DNA of 64,000 nucleotides from Metabacillus indicus LMG 22858 (GCF_000708755.2 NZ_JGVU02000002.1:1302001-1366000); one strand, 5' to 3'. Shown: positions 30,958-39,469, counted from the stretch's first letter. Translations and numbers: made by a program. Notes: generated by a model from the sequence alone, not told the origin.

Positions 30958-31782
30958 TTGAACGCAGGTTTTATTGGAACAGGCAATATGGGGAAGATTC
31001 TGATTGAAGCGTTTATTGAATCTCATGCACTTAAGCCCTCAGACATTCATATTACAAACCGGACCTTTGAAAAAGCGGCAAACCTGAGAAAAGAGCATCC
31101 TAAACTGAACCTGTATTTAACGCCCGAAGAAATTGCTCGGCAAGCTGAGCTTATTTTTATATGCGTCAAGCCGCTTGATATTCACCCCCTGCTGCTGAAA
31201 TTGTCACCCTATCTCCGGCATGATCAATGCATTATTTCCATTACTAGCCCAATCAGTGTCGAGCAGCTGCAGTCGGTTGTCAGCTGTCAGGTTGCCCGTG
31301 TGATACCGAGTATTACAAACCGGGCATTGTCAGGCGTTTCACTGCTGACATTCGGAAGATGCAGCGGGGATATGCGAAAGAAAATTGAAGAGCTCTTCCA
31401 GACCATCTCTCACCCCTTTACAATTGAAGATCAAATTACACGTGTCTCCTCGGATATTGTAAGCTGCGGGCCGGCATTCTTCAGTTATCTGCTTCAGAGG
31501 TTCATTGATGCAGCTGTCAGGGAAACAGACATCACAAAAAATCAGGCGGTCCAGCTTACCAGTGAAATGGTCGTCGGTCTCGGGAAGTTGCTTGAAAGCG
31601 AGAGGTATACACTGCCAACCCTTCAGGAGAAGGTGTGTGTAAAAGGCGGTGTTACGGGAGAGGGAATCAGTGTGATGGAATCTGAACTGGGCGATGTCTT
31701 TGAACACCTGTTTCAGAGGACCCATAAAAAATTTGATCAGGATCTGAGAGAAGTGGGAGAACAGTTCGGGAGATATGAGTGA
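30958..31782 (+). CDS. comER: ComER, pyrroline-5-carboxylate reductase family
   Basis: A 274-residue protein with an N-terminal Rossmann motif GFIGTGNMG and the P5C-reductase helical domain containing GVTGEGISVME near the end. The start is TTG at 30958 with AAAGGAGGGG nine bases upstream. It is divergent from comEA, as in B. subtilis. Its role is unclear: ProC-type activity is plausible, and it has been linked to competence and sporulation only by location and genetics. Confidence 0.9.
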   Translation: MNAGFIGTGNMGKILIEAFIESHALKPSDIHITNRTFEKAANLRKEHPKLNLYLTPEEIARQAELIFICVKPLDIHPLLLKLSPYLRHDQCIISITSPISVEQLQSVVSCQVARVIPSITNRALSGVSLLTFGRCSGDMRKKIEELFQTISHPFTIEDQITRVSSDIVSCGPAFFSYLLQRFIDAAVRETDITKNQAVQLTSEMVVGLGKLLESERYTLPTLQEKVCVKGGVTGEGISVMESELGDVFEHLFQRTHKKFDQDLREVGEQFGRYE

Positions 31783-31827
31783 CTATACTAATCATTCTTC
31801 AAGCAGCCTTCTATTCCTTCTCCATAC

Positions 31828-31862
31828 GAAAAAAAACCATCAAAAAAAATGATGGTTTTTTA
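31828..31862. terminator. Bidirectional terminator between comER and yqeM
   Basis: AAAAAACCATCA / TGATGGTTTTTT arms with A and T runs, between convergent genes. Confidence 0.93.
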
Positions 31863-31865
31863 GTG

Positions 31866-32621
31866 TTAACCCAGTAATCCGTTCTTTCGTGCTGTAAAAA
31901 AGATTCTCTCGGATTCTTCGTCAGGCTGATCCTCCGAAAAATCCGCACTTATCTCAAGCAGTTCCAGCCCTGCAGCCGCAATCATATCTTTATAGCAGTC
32001 AATGGAGTAGGTTCTTTGCATATGGAATTCATCGAAACGCTCATAAAAAGAATCACGCTTCACAAAAAAGGATAAATCGTGCTCGATGCTGCCGGGCTCA
32101 TCGCCCAGGAAGCTGTTCCAAATAAAGCTTACGTCCTCATCATTTCCTGCAAAAGTTGCGCCATTAAAGATTTCATGAATTTTATATAATGAGTGCACAT
32201 CAAAAATAAGCAGACCGCCTTCAGCCAGCTGGTCAAAGGATGCTTTGAAGGTACTTTGGACATCTTCTTTTGACTGCAGATAATTCAGGGAATCACAGCA
32301 AATAAAAACACCGTCAAATGATTGATTAAGATCGCTTTTTTCCCGCATATCATGCTGAAGATACTGGATGCTGAGACCAAGTTCGGCTGTCTTCTGATAA
32401 GCGACTGAAAGCATTTCTTCACTGATGTCCATGCCGGTAACAGCGTATCCCTTTTGCTTCAGCCTGATGGATATTTCCCCTGTACCGCAGCCTAAATCAA
32501 GGATGCGGCTGCCTCCGTTTCCAAATCTCTTCATTCTTTCATGAAGAAAATCCGTCCACTGTCCATACGGGACGTCTTTCATCAGCTCATCGTAAATTTC
32601 TGCGAACCCTTTATAAATCAT
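31866..32621 (-). CDS. yqeM: Class I SAM-dependent methyltransferase YqeM
   Basis: A 251-residue protein with SAM-binding motif ILDLGCGTGEISIRL at about residues 40-54 and a motif II GVFICCDSLNYL near 105. Substrate unknown. Overlaps rsfS by four bases at the end of the yqeG-to-yqeM operon, so co-expression with ribosome-related genes is expected. Confidence 0.9.
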   Translation of the reverse strand: MIYKGFAEIYDELMKDVPYGQWTDFLHERMKRFGNGGSRILDLGCGTGEISIRLKQKGYAVTGMDISEEMLSVAYQKTAELGLSIQYLQHDMREKSDLNQSFDGVFICCDSLNYLQSKEDVQSTFKASFDQLAEGGLLIFDVHSLYKIHEIFNGATFAGNDEDVSFIWNSFLGDEPGSIEHDLSFFVKRDSFYERFDEFHMQRTYSIDCYKDMIAAAGLELLEISADFSEDQPDEESERIFFTARKNGLLG

Positions 32622-32974
32622 GGAGTGAGAACATTCTCCAGATTCTCATGCGGAGCATCTCCCCATAGCTTTTCAAGCTTATAGTAACCCCGCTCTTCTT
32701 TATGGAAAACATGAGCGACAACATCTCCCATATCAATCAGGACCCAGCGTGCTTCATCGAAGCCTTCCAGACGTTTCACGTTAATCCCTTTTTCGCCTGC
32801 CTGATCTTTCATCTCTCTTGCGATTGCCTGAACCTGTTTGTCTGAATTCCCGTGACAAATCAGAAAGTAATCCGCAATTAATGAGATTCCTTCCATTTTA
32901 AGGGCAACAATATCTTCCCCTCTTTTGTCATCTGCTGCTTTTGCCATGATTTCCAATGTTTCTTTACCAGTCAA
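32618..32974 (-). CDS. rsfS: Ribosomal silencing factor RsfS
   Basis: A 118-residue protein of the RsfS/Iojap family (YqeL), with SLIADYFLICHGNSDKQVQA and WVLIDMGDVVAHVF typical of the fold. It binds L14 on the 50S subunit and blocks joining with 30S during starvation. Translationally coupled to yqeK and yqeM by overlaps. Confidence 0.96.
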   Translation of the reverse strand: MTGKETLEIMAKAADDKRGEDIVALKMEGISLIADYFLICHGNSDKQVQAIAREMKDQAGEKGINVKRLEGFDEARWVLIDMGDVVAHVFHKEERGYYKLEKLWGDAPHENLENVLTP

Positions 32975-33549
32975 TAGCTTGTTCCTCCTTTTTCTTCAAA
33001 CACCAAATAATTATATGATTGCAGAGTCTGCGGATAAATGGGCTGATTTTTTTTCAGCAAAAACAGGATCGTATTTTTCATCGATGCCATCAGCGCCTGA
33101 TTCAAATCGGTTTCAGCGATTTTGCGCACTTCCTCGGCACCGGGAAAAATTCTTCCGGGCTCGATGTAATCTGCCACATAAATGATTTTATCAAGCAGGG
33201 TCATGTTTTCTCTGCCTGAGGTATGGTAACGGATTGCATCAAGGATTTCTGCGTCCTCTATCCCCGCTTCCTTTTTCACAAGGTACGCCCCGACAGGAGC
33301 ATGCCACAGCTCAGGACTGTGAATCAGCAGATCAGGGGCCATCTTCTGCTCCGTGATGATCTGCTTCATTTCTTCCTTGCTGCGGAACTTTGCATAATCG
33401 TGAAAAATAGCAGCTGTTTCTGCTTTTTTGAGGTCTCCCCCGTATCTGTCAGCGAGCTCGATCGCCGTTTCCATCACGCCGATTGTATGAACGTATCTGT
33501 GTTCTGTCAATTGTTCTTTTACAATAGCAAGTGCCTGATCACGATTCAT
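32971..33549 (-). CDS. yqeK: HD-domain hydrolase YqeK (Ap4A hydrolase family)
   Basis: A 192-residue HD-domain protein with HTIGVMETA near residue 20, the HD pair in IFHDYAKF near 50 and HAPVGAYL near 83. Characterised YqeK proteins cleave Ap4A symmetrically into two ADP, lowering alarmone levels. Overlaps nadD by 11 bases. Confidence 0.93.
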   Translation of the reverse strand: MNRDQALAIVKEQLTEHRYVHTIGVMETAIELADRYGGDLKKAETAAIFHDYAKFRSKEEMKQIITEQKMAPDLLIHSPELWHAPVGAYLVKKEAGIEDAEILDAIRYHTSGRENMTLLDKIIYVADYIEPGRIFPGAEEVRKIAETDLNQALMASMKNTILFLLKKNQPIYPQTLQSYNYLVFEEKGGTSY

Positions 33550-34108
33550 ATAAATGATTCTCCTCTATATATCCTATCACTTCTTGAGGCAGCAGAAAAT
33601 CCGCTGACTGCTGCTGCCTGAACCGTTCCCTGATCATTGTGGAAGAAATCTCAATAATCGGAGCAGTGACTTCACAGACAGGATAGTCTGTCTCTGTTTG
33701 ATAACCTTCCCGTTTCACCCCGACAAATTGAACAAGTTCAGTAAGCATGTCTATATTATGCCACTTCGGCAAATATTCGATCATATCCGCGCCAATGATA
33801 AAATAAAACGAGCAGTCAGGGTATTGTTCCTTCAAAAGAACGACCGTGTCATACGTATAAGAAGGCCCGACCCGCTCAAACTCAATACTCTGAACCTTAA
33901 ATTCCGGCTTCTTTTCTGTACACAGCCTGAGCATATGCATGCGGTGAAGGCTGTCTGAAATTTCTTCTGAGTCTTTATGGGGAGGGTTCTGGTTCGGCAT
34001 GAACCAGATTTCGTGAAGGTGAAGAGCACTTAGAACTTCATTTGCCATAATTAAATGTCCAAAATGAGGAGGATCGAATGTCCCTCCAAATATCCCAATC
34101 TTCTTCAT
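33539..34108 (-). CDS. nadD: Nicotinate-nucleotide adenylyltransferase
   Basis: A 189-residue nucleotidyltransferase with the GGTFDPPHFGHLI motif at 8-20 (HxGH-type) and the C-terminal ISSTMIRER signature near 166. NadD makes nicotinate adenine dinucleotide in NAD synthesis. Sits between yhbY and yqeK in the operon. Confidence 0.96.
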   Translation of the reverse strand: MKKIGIFGGTFDPPHFGHLIMANEVLSALHLHEIWFMPNQNPPHKDSEEISDSLHRMHMLRLCTEKKPEFKVQSIEFERVGPSYTYDTVVLLKEQYPDCSFYFIIGADMIEYLPKWHNIDMLTELVQFVGVKREGYQTETDYPVCEVTAPIIEISSTMIRERFRQQQSADFLLPQEVIGYIEENHLYES

Positions 34109-34123
34109 CCTTCAGCCTCCTTG

Positions 34124-34417
34124 TTATCTGGGCAGCTTCAGCTGCTTGTTCTCTCTGGACTCTTTGTAAAGAACAATCGTATTGCCGATTACCTGCACAA
34201 GTTCAGCTCTTGCGCCTTTTGAAAGGGCTGCTGCAACTGTATCTCTGTCTTCTTCGCAGTTTTGCAGCACACTTACTTTTATTAATTCTCTCGCTTCAAG
34301 CACATCTGCGATTTGCTGAATCATATTGTCATTGACCCCGCCTTTTCCTACTTGAAAAATCGGGTTCAAATGGTGAGCTTCTGAACGCAAAAAGCGTTTT
34401 TGTTTTCCTGTTAACAT
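34124..34417 (-). CDS. yhbY: CRM-domain RNA-binding protein YhbY (YqeI)
   Basis: A 97-residue single CRM domain with the GKGGVNDNMI loop near residue 23 that matches the GxxG RNA-binding motif. Associates with pre-50S particles in relatives. Overlaps the aroE stop by seven bases. Confidence 0.95.
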   Translation of the reverse strand: MLTGKQKRFLRSEAHHLNPIFQVGKGGVNDNMIQQIADVLEARELIKVSVLQNCEEDRDTVAAALSKGARAELVQVIGNTIVLYKESRENKQLKLPR

Positions 34418-35253
34418 GAATTTCCTCCTAATTGTGCAAATACGAGCTTACTCATTCTTGCAGTATCCGGTTTTTCACCGGTCCATATTTCAAATGAAAG
34501 GGCCGCTTGATAAACAAACATGCCAACCCCGTTCAGGATTCTAGCACCTGCTTTTTCCGCTTCTGTCAGAAAAGCGGTTTTTACCGGATTGTACACGATG
34601 TCGCTTACAATCGTCCCTCTTCGGATATTGCTTGCCGCAAAGGGCTTTTCTGTTTCATTTGGATGCATGCCGATGGCCGTTGTCTGGATGATGACATCAT
34701 AATCAGATAAAAGAGATTCCGCCTCACTTAATGAAAAGACGTTTCCATCGACCTTATGCGGACACTCCTCCATAAGCATGCGAGCTTTTTCAGGCGTCCG
34801 GTTGGCAAGATCAATGGCTGATGCGCCCTCTGATGCGAGTGTGTAAAAAATGGCCCTGGCAGCCCCTCCAGCACCGATAATCAAATACCTCTGCTCATGC
34901 AGTGGCTTTTCCATCAGCTGCTTCAGTGATGCCAAATATCCCTGTCCATCTGTATTATACCCGATCAATCTGCCCTCTTTATTCAAAACGGTATTAACAG
35001 CGCCAAGCAGCTCTGCGCTTTGATCAAGTTCATCCAAAAAAGGGATAATGGAAATTTTATGAGGAATGGTCACGTTGAATCCGGCAATGCCAAGCGCTCT
35101 TGCACCTTCAACCGCAGCTTTGAGGTGTTCTTTTTCCACATGAAAAGCATGATAGGCCGCACTTATTTTCTTATGCTGAAGCTGATCATTGTGAATAAGC
35201 GGCGACATCGAGTGTCCGACCGGACATCCTATAAGACCGTATACTTTGTTCAA
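34411..35253 (-). CDS. aroE: Shikimate dehydrogenase (NADP+)
   Basis: A 280-residue protein reducing 3-dehydroshikimate to shikimate. The substrate domain holds GHSMSPLIHN and the NVTIPHK motif whose lysine is catalytic (about residue 66). The cofactor domain has IIGAGGAARAI near 128, then NRTPEKA at the phosphate-binding position. Lies 15 bases after yqeH. Confidence 0.96.
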   Translation of the reverse strand: MNKVYGLIGCPVGHSMSPLIHNDQLQHKKISAAYHAFHVEKEHLKAAVEGARALGIAGFNVTIPHKISIIPFLDELDQSAELLGAVNTVLNKEGRLIGYNTDGQGYLASLKQLMEKPLHEQRYLIIGAGGAARAIFYTLASEGASAIDLANRTPEKARMLMEECPHKVDGNVFSLSEAESLLSDYDVIIQTTAIGMHPNETEKPFAASNIRRGTIVSDIVYNPVKTAFLTEAEKAGARILNGVGMFVYQAALSFEIWTGEKPDTARMSKLVFAQLGGNSC

Positions 35254-35268
35254 AAGAATCTCTCCCCG

Positions 35269-36375
35269 TTAAATTAAGGATGATCTTAATGTAACATTTA
35301 CGCCTTTAGGCGCGTAAGCCGTTACTTTTTTGTTTCCTTCATTGACAGTTACCCATCCAAGTCCGGAAAAGACAATGTCAGTCTTATCATCCTTAATTGT
35401 AAATTCATGAGCTGTCAGTTCCGGGAAGCTTCCGAGCTGGTCTTTTCTTGGCGGAGTCAGCATGTCTCCTGCATGGCGTTCATACAGCTCGTCTGCATTT
35501 TCAAGCTTTGTGCGGTGAATCGTAATTTCTGCAGGCACATAGCACGTAAGAGACGTTCTTCCGCCGCTCACGTAGTCAAGACGGGCAAGACCGCCAAAGA
35601 ATAGAGTCTGAGACTCGTTCAGCTGAAAAACCTTTGGCTTGATCTCTTTTTTTGGAGACAGCAGTTTTAAGTCTTTTTTATCGACGAAATGGGCCATCTG
35701 ATGGTGGTTAATAATACCCGGAGTATCATATAAAGCTGATCCGTCATCAAGCGGAATTTCAATAAGATCGAGCGTTGTACCAGGAAAATGCGATGTGGTA
35801 ATCACATCTTTTTCACCCGTCACTTCTTTAATAATGCGGTTGATGAAGGTGGACTTGCCGACATTTGTGCAACCGACGACATAGACATCCTGTCCGTTCC
35901 GGTATTCTTCAATCGCTTCAGTGACTTCCGGAATGCCCTGGCCTCTTGCAGAGCTGATCAGAAATACATCCACAGCGTTTAAGCCGAGTTCCTTAGCTTC
36001 CCGTTTCATCCAGTTGGTCAATTTTTGTCTCTTGACCGACTTTGGAAGAATATCCGCTTTATTTCCGACGAGCAGAATCGGGTTGCCTCCGACAAAACGC
36101 TGAAGGCCGCTCAGCCAGCTGCCGTTAAAGTCGAAGATATCAACGATTTTCACCACAAGTGCGTTCGTGTCGCCGATACTGTGAAGGATTTTCAGAAAGT
36201 CATCATCTGTCAGTGAAACATCCTGAATTTCATTATAGTTTTTTAGGCGGAAGCACCTTTGGCAAATGATCTGTTCCTTTTGCAAAGCGCTCTCCGGTGC
36301 ATATCCAAGCTCGTCCGGATGTTCTGTCTGTATTTTCACACCGCAGCCGATGCAGACAAATTGTTCCTCTGTCAC
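35269..36375 (-). CDS. yqeH: Ribosome-assembly GTPase YqeH
   Basis: A 368-residue circularly permuted GTPase. The N-terminal zinc finger is CIGCGVK...CQRCF (about 7-42). G4 NKAD near 105 comes before G1 GCTNVGKST near 168 and G3 DTPG near 219, the diagnostic permuted order. I chose GTG at 36375; GGGAGG is embedded in the last codons of yqeG, so yqeG and yqeH are coupled. YqeH is needed for 30S maturation and 16S processing. Confidence 0.95.
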   Translation of the reverse strand: MTEEQFVCIGCGVKIQTEHPDELGYAPESALQKEQIICQRCFRLKNYNEIQDVSLTDDDFLKILHSIGDTNALVVKIVDIFDFNGSWLSGLQRFVGGNPILLVGNKADILPKSVKRQKLTNWMKREAKELGLNAVDVFLISSARGQGIPEVTEAIEEYRNGQDVYVVGCTNVGKSTFINRIIKEVTGEKDVITTSHFPGTTLDLIEIPLDDGSALYDTPGIINHHQMAHFVDKKDLKLLSPKKEIKPKVFQLNESQTLFFGGLARLDYVSGGRTSLTCYVPAEITIHRTKLENADELYERHAGDMLTPPRKDQLGSFPELTAHEFTIKDDKTDIVFSGLGWVTVNEGNKKVTAYAPKGVNVTLRSSLI

Positions 36376-36377
36376 GT

Positions 36378-36893
36378 TTAATCCTCCCACTGAATCAAGC
36401 CTTTTCTTTTCAGAACAGCAAGAATTCTTCTTTCAATTTTGCGGTTAAGTCTCGTTACAAAACCGTCAGTAGATGCAACAGGCACGACTAAAATCGTATG
36501 AAAACCGTTGCGGTTGCCGCCAAGGACATCTGTCAGCAGCTGATCGCCAATCACAACAACATCCTTTTTATCAAGCTCCATGTTTTTCAGAGCTCTGCGG
36601 AATGCTTTGCCCATCGGTTTTCTTGCTTTATAGATGAAAGGAATTTGAAGGGGATCTGAGAAAGAGCGCACCCGTTTTTCTACATTATTAGAAACAATGG
36701 TAACCTTGATGCCATGTTCTTTTACATCTTTGAACCATTCAATAAGTTTCGGAGTGGCACTTGGACGGTCCCATTCTACCAGGGTGTTGTCAAGGTCGGT
36801 GATGATGCCTTTTACTCCTCTGTCTTTTAATGCCTGTGGAGAGATTTCATAAATATTCTTCACGTACTCTCCCGGCAGAAATAATTTCAACAT
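36378..36893 (-). CDS. yqeG: HAD-family phosphatase YqeG (HAD IIIA)
   Basis: A 171-residue HAD phosphatase. Motif I is GIITDLDNTLVEW, with DxD nucleophiles near 33-35; motif II is VSNN and motif IV GDQLLTDVLGGN. The family acts as phosphatidylglycerophosphatase in some bacteria. First gene of the yqeG-yqeM operon, whose promoter should lie in the gap just upstream, next to the DnaA boxes. Confidence 0.93.
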   Translation of the reverse strand: MLKLFLPGEYVKNIYEISPQALKDRGVKGIITDLDNTLVEWDRPSATPKLIEWFKDVKEHGIKVTIVSNNVEKRVRSFSDPLQIPFIYKARKPMGKAFRRALKNMELDKKDVVVIGDQLLTDVLGGNRNGFHTILVVPVASTDGFVTRLNRKIERRILAVLKRKGLIQWED

Positions 36894-37035
36894 TCTATAA
36901 ACACCTCATCGGACATTTTTTAGCCAAACTACATCATATCTGATTTTAATCTTTCTTTCAAAAGAAACTTGGCATTCTGCAGAAATTCAGAAGAAATCCG
37001 GTAAATTTTTCGACAAAATGTTCGGCCTTCCGTTC

Positions 37036-37135
37036 TGTGGATAAGTCTATTCACATTGTTCACTCATATAGATTCCTCTGCTGATAGGATTATAAACAAG
37101 ATATTAACAGCTTATCCACTTTCTTCTGTGGATAA
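37036..37135. promoter_or_regulatory. DnaA-box cluster upstream of sda
   Basis: Two perfect DnaA boxes in reverse orientation, TGTGGATAA at 37036-37044 and 37127-37135, and one near-perfect TTATCCACT at 37112-37120. They precede sda, whose transcription is DnaA-controlled in B. subtilis. The spacing is too loose for a replication origin. The rest of 36894-37273 shows only a weak sda promoter (TTGTTC / TAGATT). Confidence 0.85.
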
Positions 37136-37273
37136 CAGAACGATTGTTCTATTTTATATTTCGTGTTAGATTGGATTTACTAGAAGAAAATAACATAAAA
37201 GTATATGCATGGTGCTTACTTTATAGAACATTATTTCCATAATGGAGGTGCAAGCCGGCAAGCCGGCGATCCT

Positions 37274-37414
37274 ATGAGAAAACTTTCCGATGAACTGCTC
37301 ATTGAATCCTACTATAAAGCGACAGAAATGCAGCTGAGCGAAGATTTTATAGAACTGATCAAAAAAGAGATCAAACGCCGGTCATTGACTCACGTTTTAA
37401 AAGCTTCGAGCTGA
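37274..37414 (+). CDS. sda: Sporulation checkpoint inhibitor Sda
   Basis: A 46-residue helical-hairpin protein: [19 protein letters not shown] then the second helix ending in [13 protein letters not shown]. It inhibits the sporulation kinase KinA when replication is blocked. I chose the ATG at 37274 for family length. The nearest GGAGGTG is about 24 bases upstream, separated by two GCCGGC palindromes that could fold and bring it closer. A 12-codon frame from 37240 ends in a stop overlapping the sda start (ATGA). A longer in-frame start at 37205 has no ribosome-binding site. Confidence 0.92.
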   Translation: MRKLSDELLIESYYKATEMQLSEDFIELIKKEIKRRSLTHVLKASS

Positions 37415-37434
37415 CTTTTAAAACGTGAAGCTCT
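37398..37434 (+). terminator. Terminator overlapping the end of sda
   Basis: CACGTTTTAAAAG / CTTTTAAAACGTG, a 13-bp perfect stem whose loop contains the sda stop, followed by a T-rich tail broken by C residues. The gap on to 37837 (about 400 bp) holds a second A/T-flanked hairpin (AAAAAGGAG / CTCCTTTTT near 37525-37570) and otherwise nothing I can identify. Confidence 0.72.
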
Positions 37435-37837
37435 CTTCTTTTGCGCTTATCAGCCAATCCCGCGAAAACCTTAACCTCTCCCCGAGACTCTGCAAATGCC
37501 GCTTTATTCTTTTCAAAAAGGAGAACAGCAGCCGGTCCAAAAAATAAGCCAGCTCCTCTCCTTTTTCATCCTTTCCTTAGCATGAGTCAATTCAATCGTA
37601 TTTATAAACAGCGCCTGGCTTAACATGGATTGATGATTAACCTGGACGAATCACATGATTTGGGTTATCATCAAATGTTCATGCTTCTTTTTTCATGCTT
37701 ATTTATAAAGAAATCATTGGAAAATTATTGTTATAAATGTTCATCCTCCAAAAAAATATCTTTACTACTGTCAATATCATGCATAGAATAAAAGTAGGCC
37801 TGAATAGGTCATTTATGCTATTTAAGGAAGTGCCATT

Positions 37838-38377
37838 ATGTTTTTAGCAGGCTATATCGATGCCACATTAAAAAAAATAAAAGCAAATACCGCCAACATG
37901 CTGACCCTTGTGAATCTTGGACTGGGCGGCTTCGCCATTATCTATACTCTTAACGACGTGCTGAAGCTGAGTCTTCTGCTTATTTTTCTTGCTGCTCTTG
38001 CTGACAGGTTTGACGGAATGGTTGCCAGAAAATTCAACATCGAGTCCGAACTCGGCAAACAATTGGATTCAATGAGTGATATTATATCATTTGGTGTTGC
38101 TCCGGCACTACTTATTTATAAAGGAATTCTTTTTGAGCTCGGGGCGCCGGGAGCTTTTTTCGCCGTTTTATTTATAGGATGCGGTGCTTTCAGACTTGCC
38201 AGATTTAACATTACAGATAACTGCGGATTTTTCAGTGGACTGCCAATAACAGCAGCCGGATGCATCGCCACCCTCAGTTATTTATGGAAAGACTTCATGC
38301 CGGTGCATTCCTATATGTTCCTTCTGATGATTCTTTCTTTTTGTATGATCTCATCCTTCAGAATCCGCAAAATGTAA
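37838..38377 (+). CDS. pssA: CDP-diacylglycerol-serine O-phosphatidyltransferase
   Basis: A 179-residue membrane protein with about six helices. It has the CDP-alcohol phosphotransferase signature, D-G-x2-A-R-x8-G-x3-D-x3-D, starting DRFDGMVARKF near residue 51 and ending QLDSMSDIISFG. It makes phosphatidylserine, the precursor of phosphatidylethanolamine. No psd (decarboxylase) is adjacent. Its place beside sda differs from B. subtilis. Confidence 0.9.
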   Translation: MFLAGYIDATLKKIKANTANMLTLVNLGLGGFAIIYTLNDVLKLSLLLIFLAALADRFDGMVARKFNIESELGKQLDSMSDIISFGVAPALLIYKGILFELGAPGAFFAVLFIGCGAFRLARFNITDNCGFFSGLPITAAGCIATLSYLWKDFMPVHSYMFLLMILSFCMISSFRIRKM

Positions 38378-38406
38378 AAAACACCTCAGCCGAGGTGTTT
38401 TTTTTT
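38378..38406. terminator. Bidirectional terminator after pssA
   Basis: AAACACCTC / GAGGTGTTT arms around AGCC, followed by eight T residues; the small minus-strand gene ends right behind it. Confidence 0.92.
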
Positions 38407-38408
38407 GG

Positions 38409-38576
38409 CTATTTGCAGCAATAGTTATTGTAGTAATAGCCTCCTCCTAAAACAAGCAGCAGGATCAGCAATACGACAATAAAAGCGTACCAATAGCCAA
38501 AGCCCGCGTAAGGTGCATAGGGATAAGGATAAGGATATGGTGCAGGCGGTCCGTAGAATGGTGTGCAAGAGCGCAT
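38409..38576 (-). CDS. YjcZ-type small glycine/tyrosine-rich sporulation protein
   Basis: A 55-residue ORF with a perfect AAAGGAGG site seven bases before its ATG. The N-terminus is a Pro-Tyr repeat (PYPYPYPYAPYAG), then one hydrophobic helix (FIVVLLILLLVLGGG), then YYYNNYCCK. This resembles the YjcZ/CotX-adjacent family of tiny mother-cell proteins, in which a Gly/Tyr/Pro head joins a single helix. No symbol can be assigned. It was below the usual length cut-off. Confidence 0.78.
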   Translation of the reverse strand: MRSCTPFYGPPAPYPYPYPYAPYAGFGYWYAFIVVLLILLLVLGGGYYYNNYCCK

Positions 38577-38767
38577 GAGTAAGACCTCCTTTTAAACTGT
38601 TCCCTCTAAATTATGTGACACTCAACTAATTGGTATAGGCTATAGCCATAGATTGTCAGCTCATTTAATAAATATTGCCTATTTTTCAAAAAAAGGGTTT
38701 ACAATTTATCCTTTCGTGGATATAATTACCATTGTAATCAAAACTACGAAAAGGGAGGTCGAATCAA

Positions 38768-38848
38768 ATGTCAATCATGTCAGTGTCAGCACAATGGAAT
38801 GCAGCTCAATTGAATACACGTCTATTCGGCCGAACTGGTAAACGGTAA
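38768..38848 (+). CDS. Possible 26-residue peptide
   Basis: An open frame MSIMSVSAQWNAAQLNTRLF and a basic end GRTGKR, preceded by AAAGGGAGG at good spacing and followed 20-odd bases later by a terminator hairpin, giving a self-contained unit. It has no predicted membrane segment. I do not recognise it. It shares strand and setting with the yrzI-type ORFs downstream but not their sequence. Confidence 0.5.
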   Translation: MSIMSVSAQWNAAQLNTRLFGRTGKR

Positions 38849-38866
38849 TTATCCTATTGTCCTTAC

Positions 38867-38905
38867 CGCCGCAGGTTGAGTAGCACTCTCCTGCGGCGTT
38901 TTTAT
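38867..38905 (+). terminator. Terminator after the 26-residue ORF, with a second similar hairpin behind it
   Basis: CGCCGCAGG / CCTGCGGCG followed by TTTTT. A near-copy (CGCCACAGG...CCCTGCGGCG then TTTTTG) lies at about 38928-38958, suggesting a local duplication. Confidence 0.82.
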
Positions 38906-38983
38906 GTCCATTTTTATAAAACGCGACACGCCACAGGTATGCCCTGCGGCGTTTTTGTGTTCTCTGGGGATTTTGAACAGCCT

Positions 38984-39088
38984 CTCCAGTGGATTGCAGC
39001 GGAAGGAACTTGACTCCTTGTCCAGCTGCAGCGAGGAAGCTTCAGGCACTCCCCGCGGAAAGCAAGTTCCTGGAGCGAAAGGGAACGG
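38984..39088 (-). repeat. Modular repeat element without core (A-C form), inverted
   Basis: Begins CTCCAGTGGATTGCAGCGGAA (module C reversed) and ends in GCAAGTTCCTGGAGCGAAAG (module A reversed). It lacks the 118-nt hairpin core and part of A. Same family as 9720-9967, opposite orientation. Confidence 0.75.
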
Positions 39089-39144
39089 CTGCACTGCAAT
39101 CAATATTAAAATTGGTTTTAACCATTTAAAGGAGGTGAGAAAAA

Positions 39145-39285
39145 ATGACGATCAACTTATTATTTGTATCACTTACAATCAACCGCAGAAAACAGACGCT
39201 TGAACAAGTGCAGCATGAAGAACAAGTTTTCAAATCTTACGAAGCCATGCAGAATAAATGCTTCCAAATGTATAACGGCATCTAA
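39145..39285 (+). CDS. YrzI-family tandem small protein, copy 1
   Basis: A 46-residue ORF with AAAGGAGGTGAG upstream: MTINLLFVSLTINRRKQTL, then a charged helix ending KCFQMYNGI. It is about 80% identical to the next ORF. It matches the Bacillus tandem small-protein family exemplified by YrzI, thought to be sporulation-linked; the role is unknown. The amphipathic N-terminus followed by a charged helix suggests membrane association, an inference. Confidence 0.8.
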   Translation: MTINLLFVSLTINRRKQTLEQVQHEEQVFKSYEAMQNKCFQMYNGI

Positions 39286-39328
39286 TGAACAGGAAAAAAC
39301 ATCAAAGAAAAACAGGAGGTGAAACTAT

Positions 39329-39469
39329 ATGACGATCAACCTATTGTTTGTAAGTCTGACAATCGAACGCAGAAAAAAATCAATCGAAGAGATCCACCAC
39401 GAAGAACAAGTCTACAAATCTTATGAAGCCATGATGAACAAATGCTTCCAAATGTATAACGGAAACTAA
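39329..39469 (+). CDS. YrzI-family tandem small protein, copy 2
   Basis: A 46-residue paralogue of the preceding ORF, with MTINLLFVSLTIERRKKSI at the start and KCFQMYNGN at the end, and its own AACAGGAGGTG site 43 bases after copy 1. No separate promoter is seen, so the copies are likely on one transcript ending at the terminator before sigK. Confidence 0.8.
   Translation: MTINLLFVSLTIERRKKSIEEIHHEEQVYKSYEAMMNKCFQMYNGN

Noticed and set aside
37036-37135. DnaA-box cluster as a replication origin
   Set aside because: Only three loosely spaced boxes, no AT-rich unwinding region or dnaA/dnaN next to it; sda regulation explains them.
37205-37273. Longer Sda starting at 37205
   Set aside because: No ribosome-binding site and 23 extra residues not found in the family.
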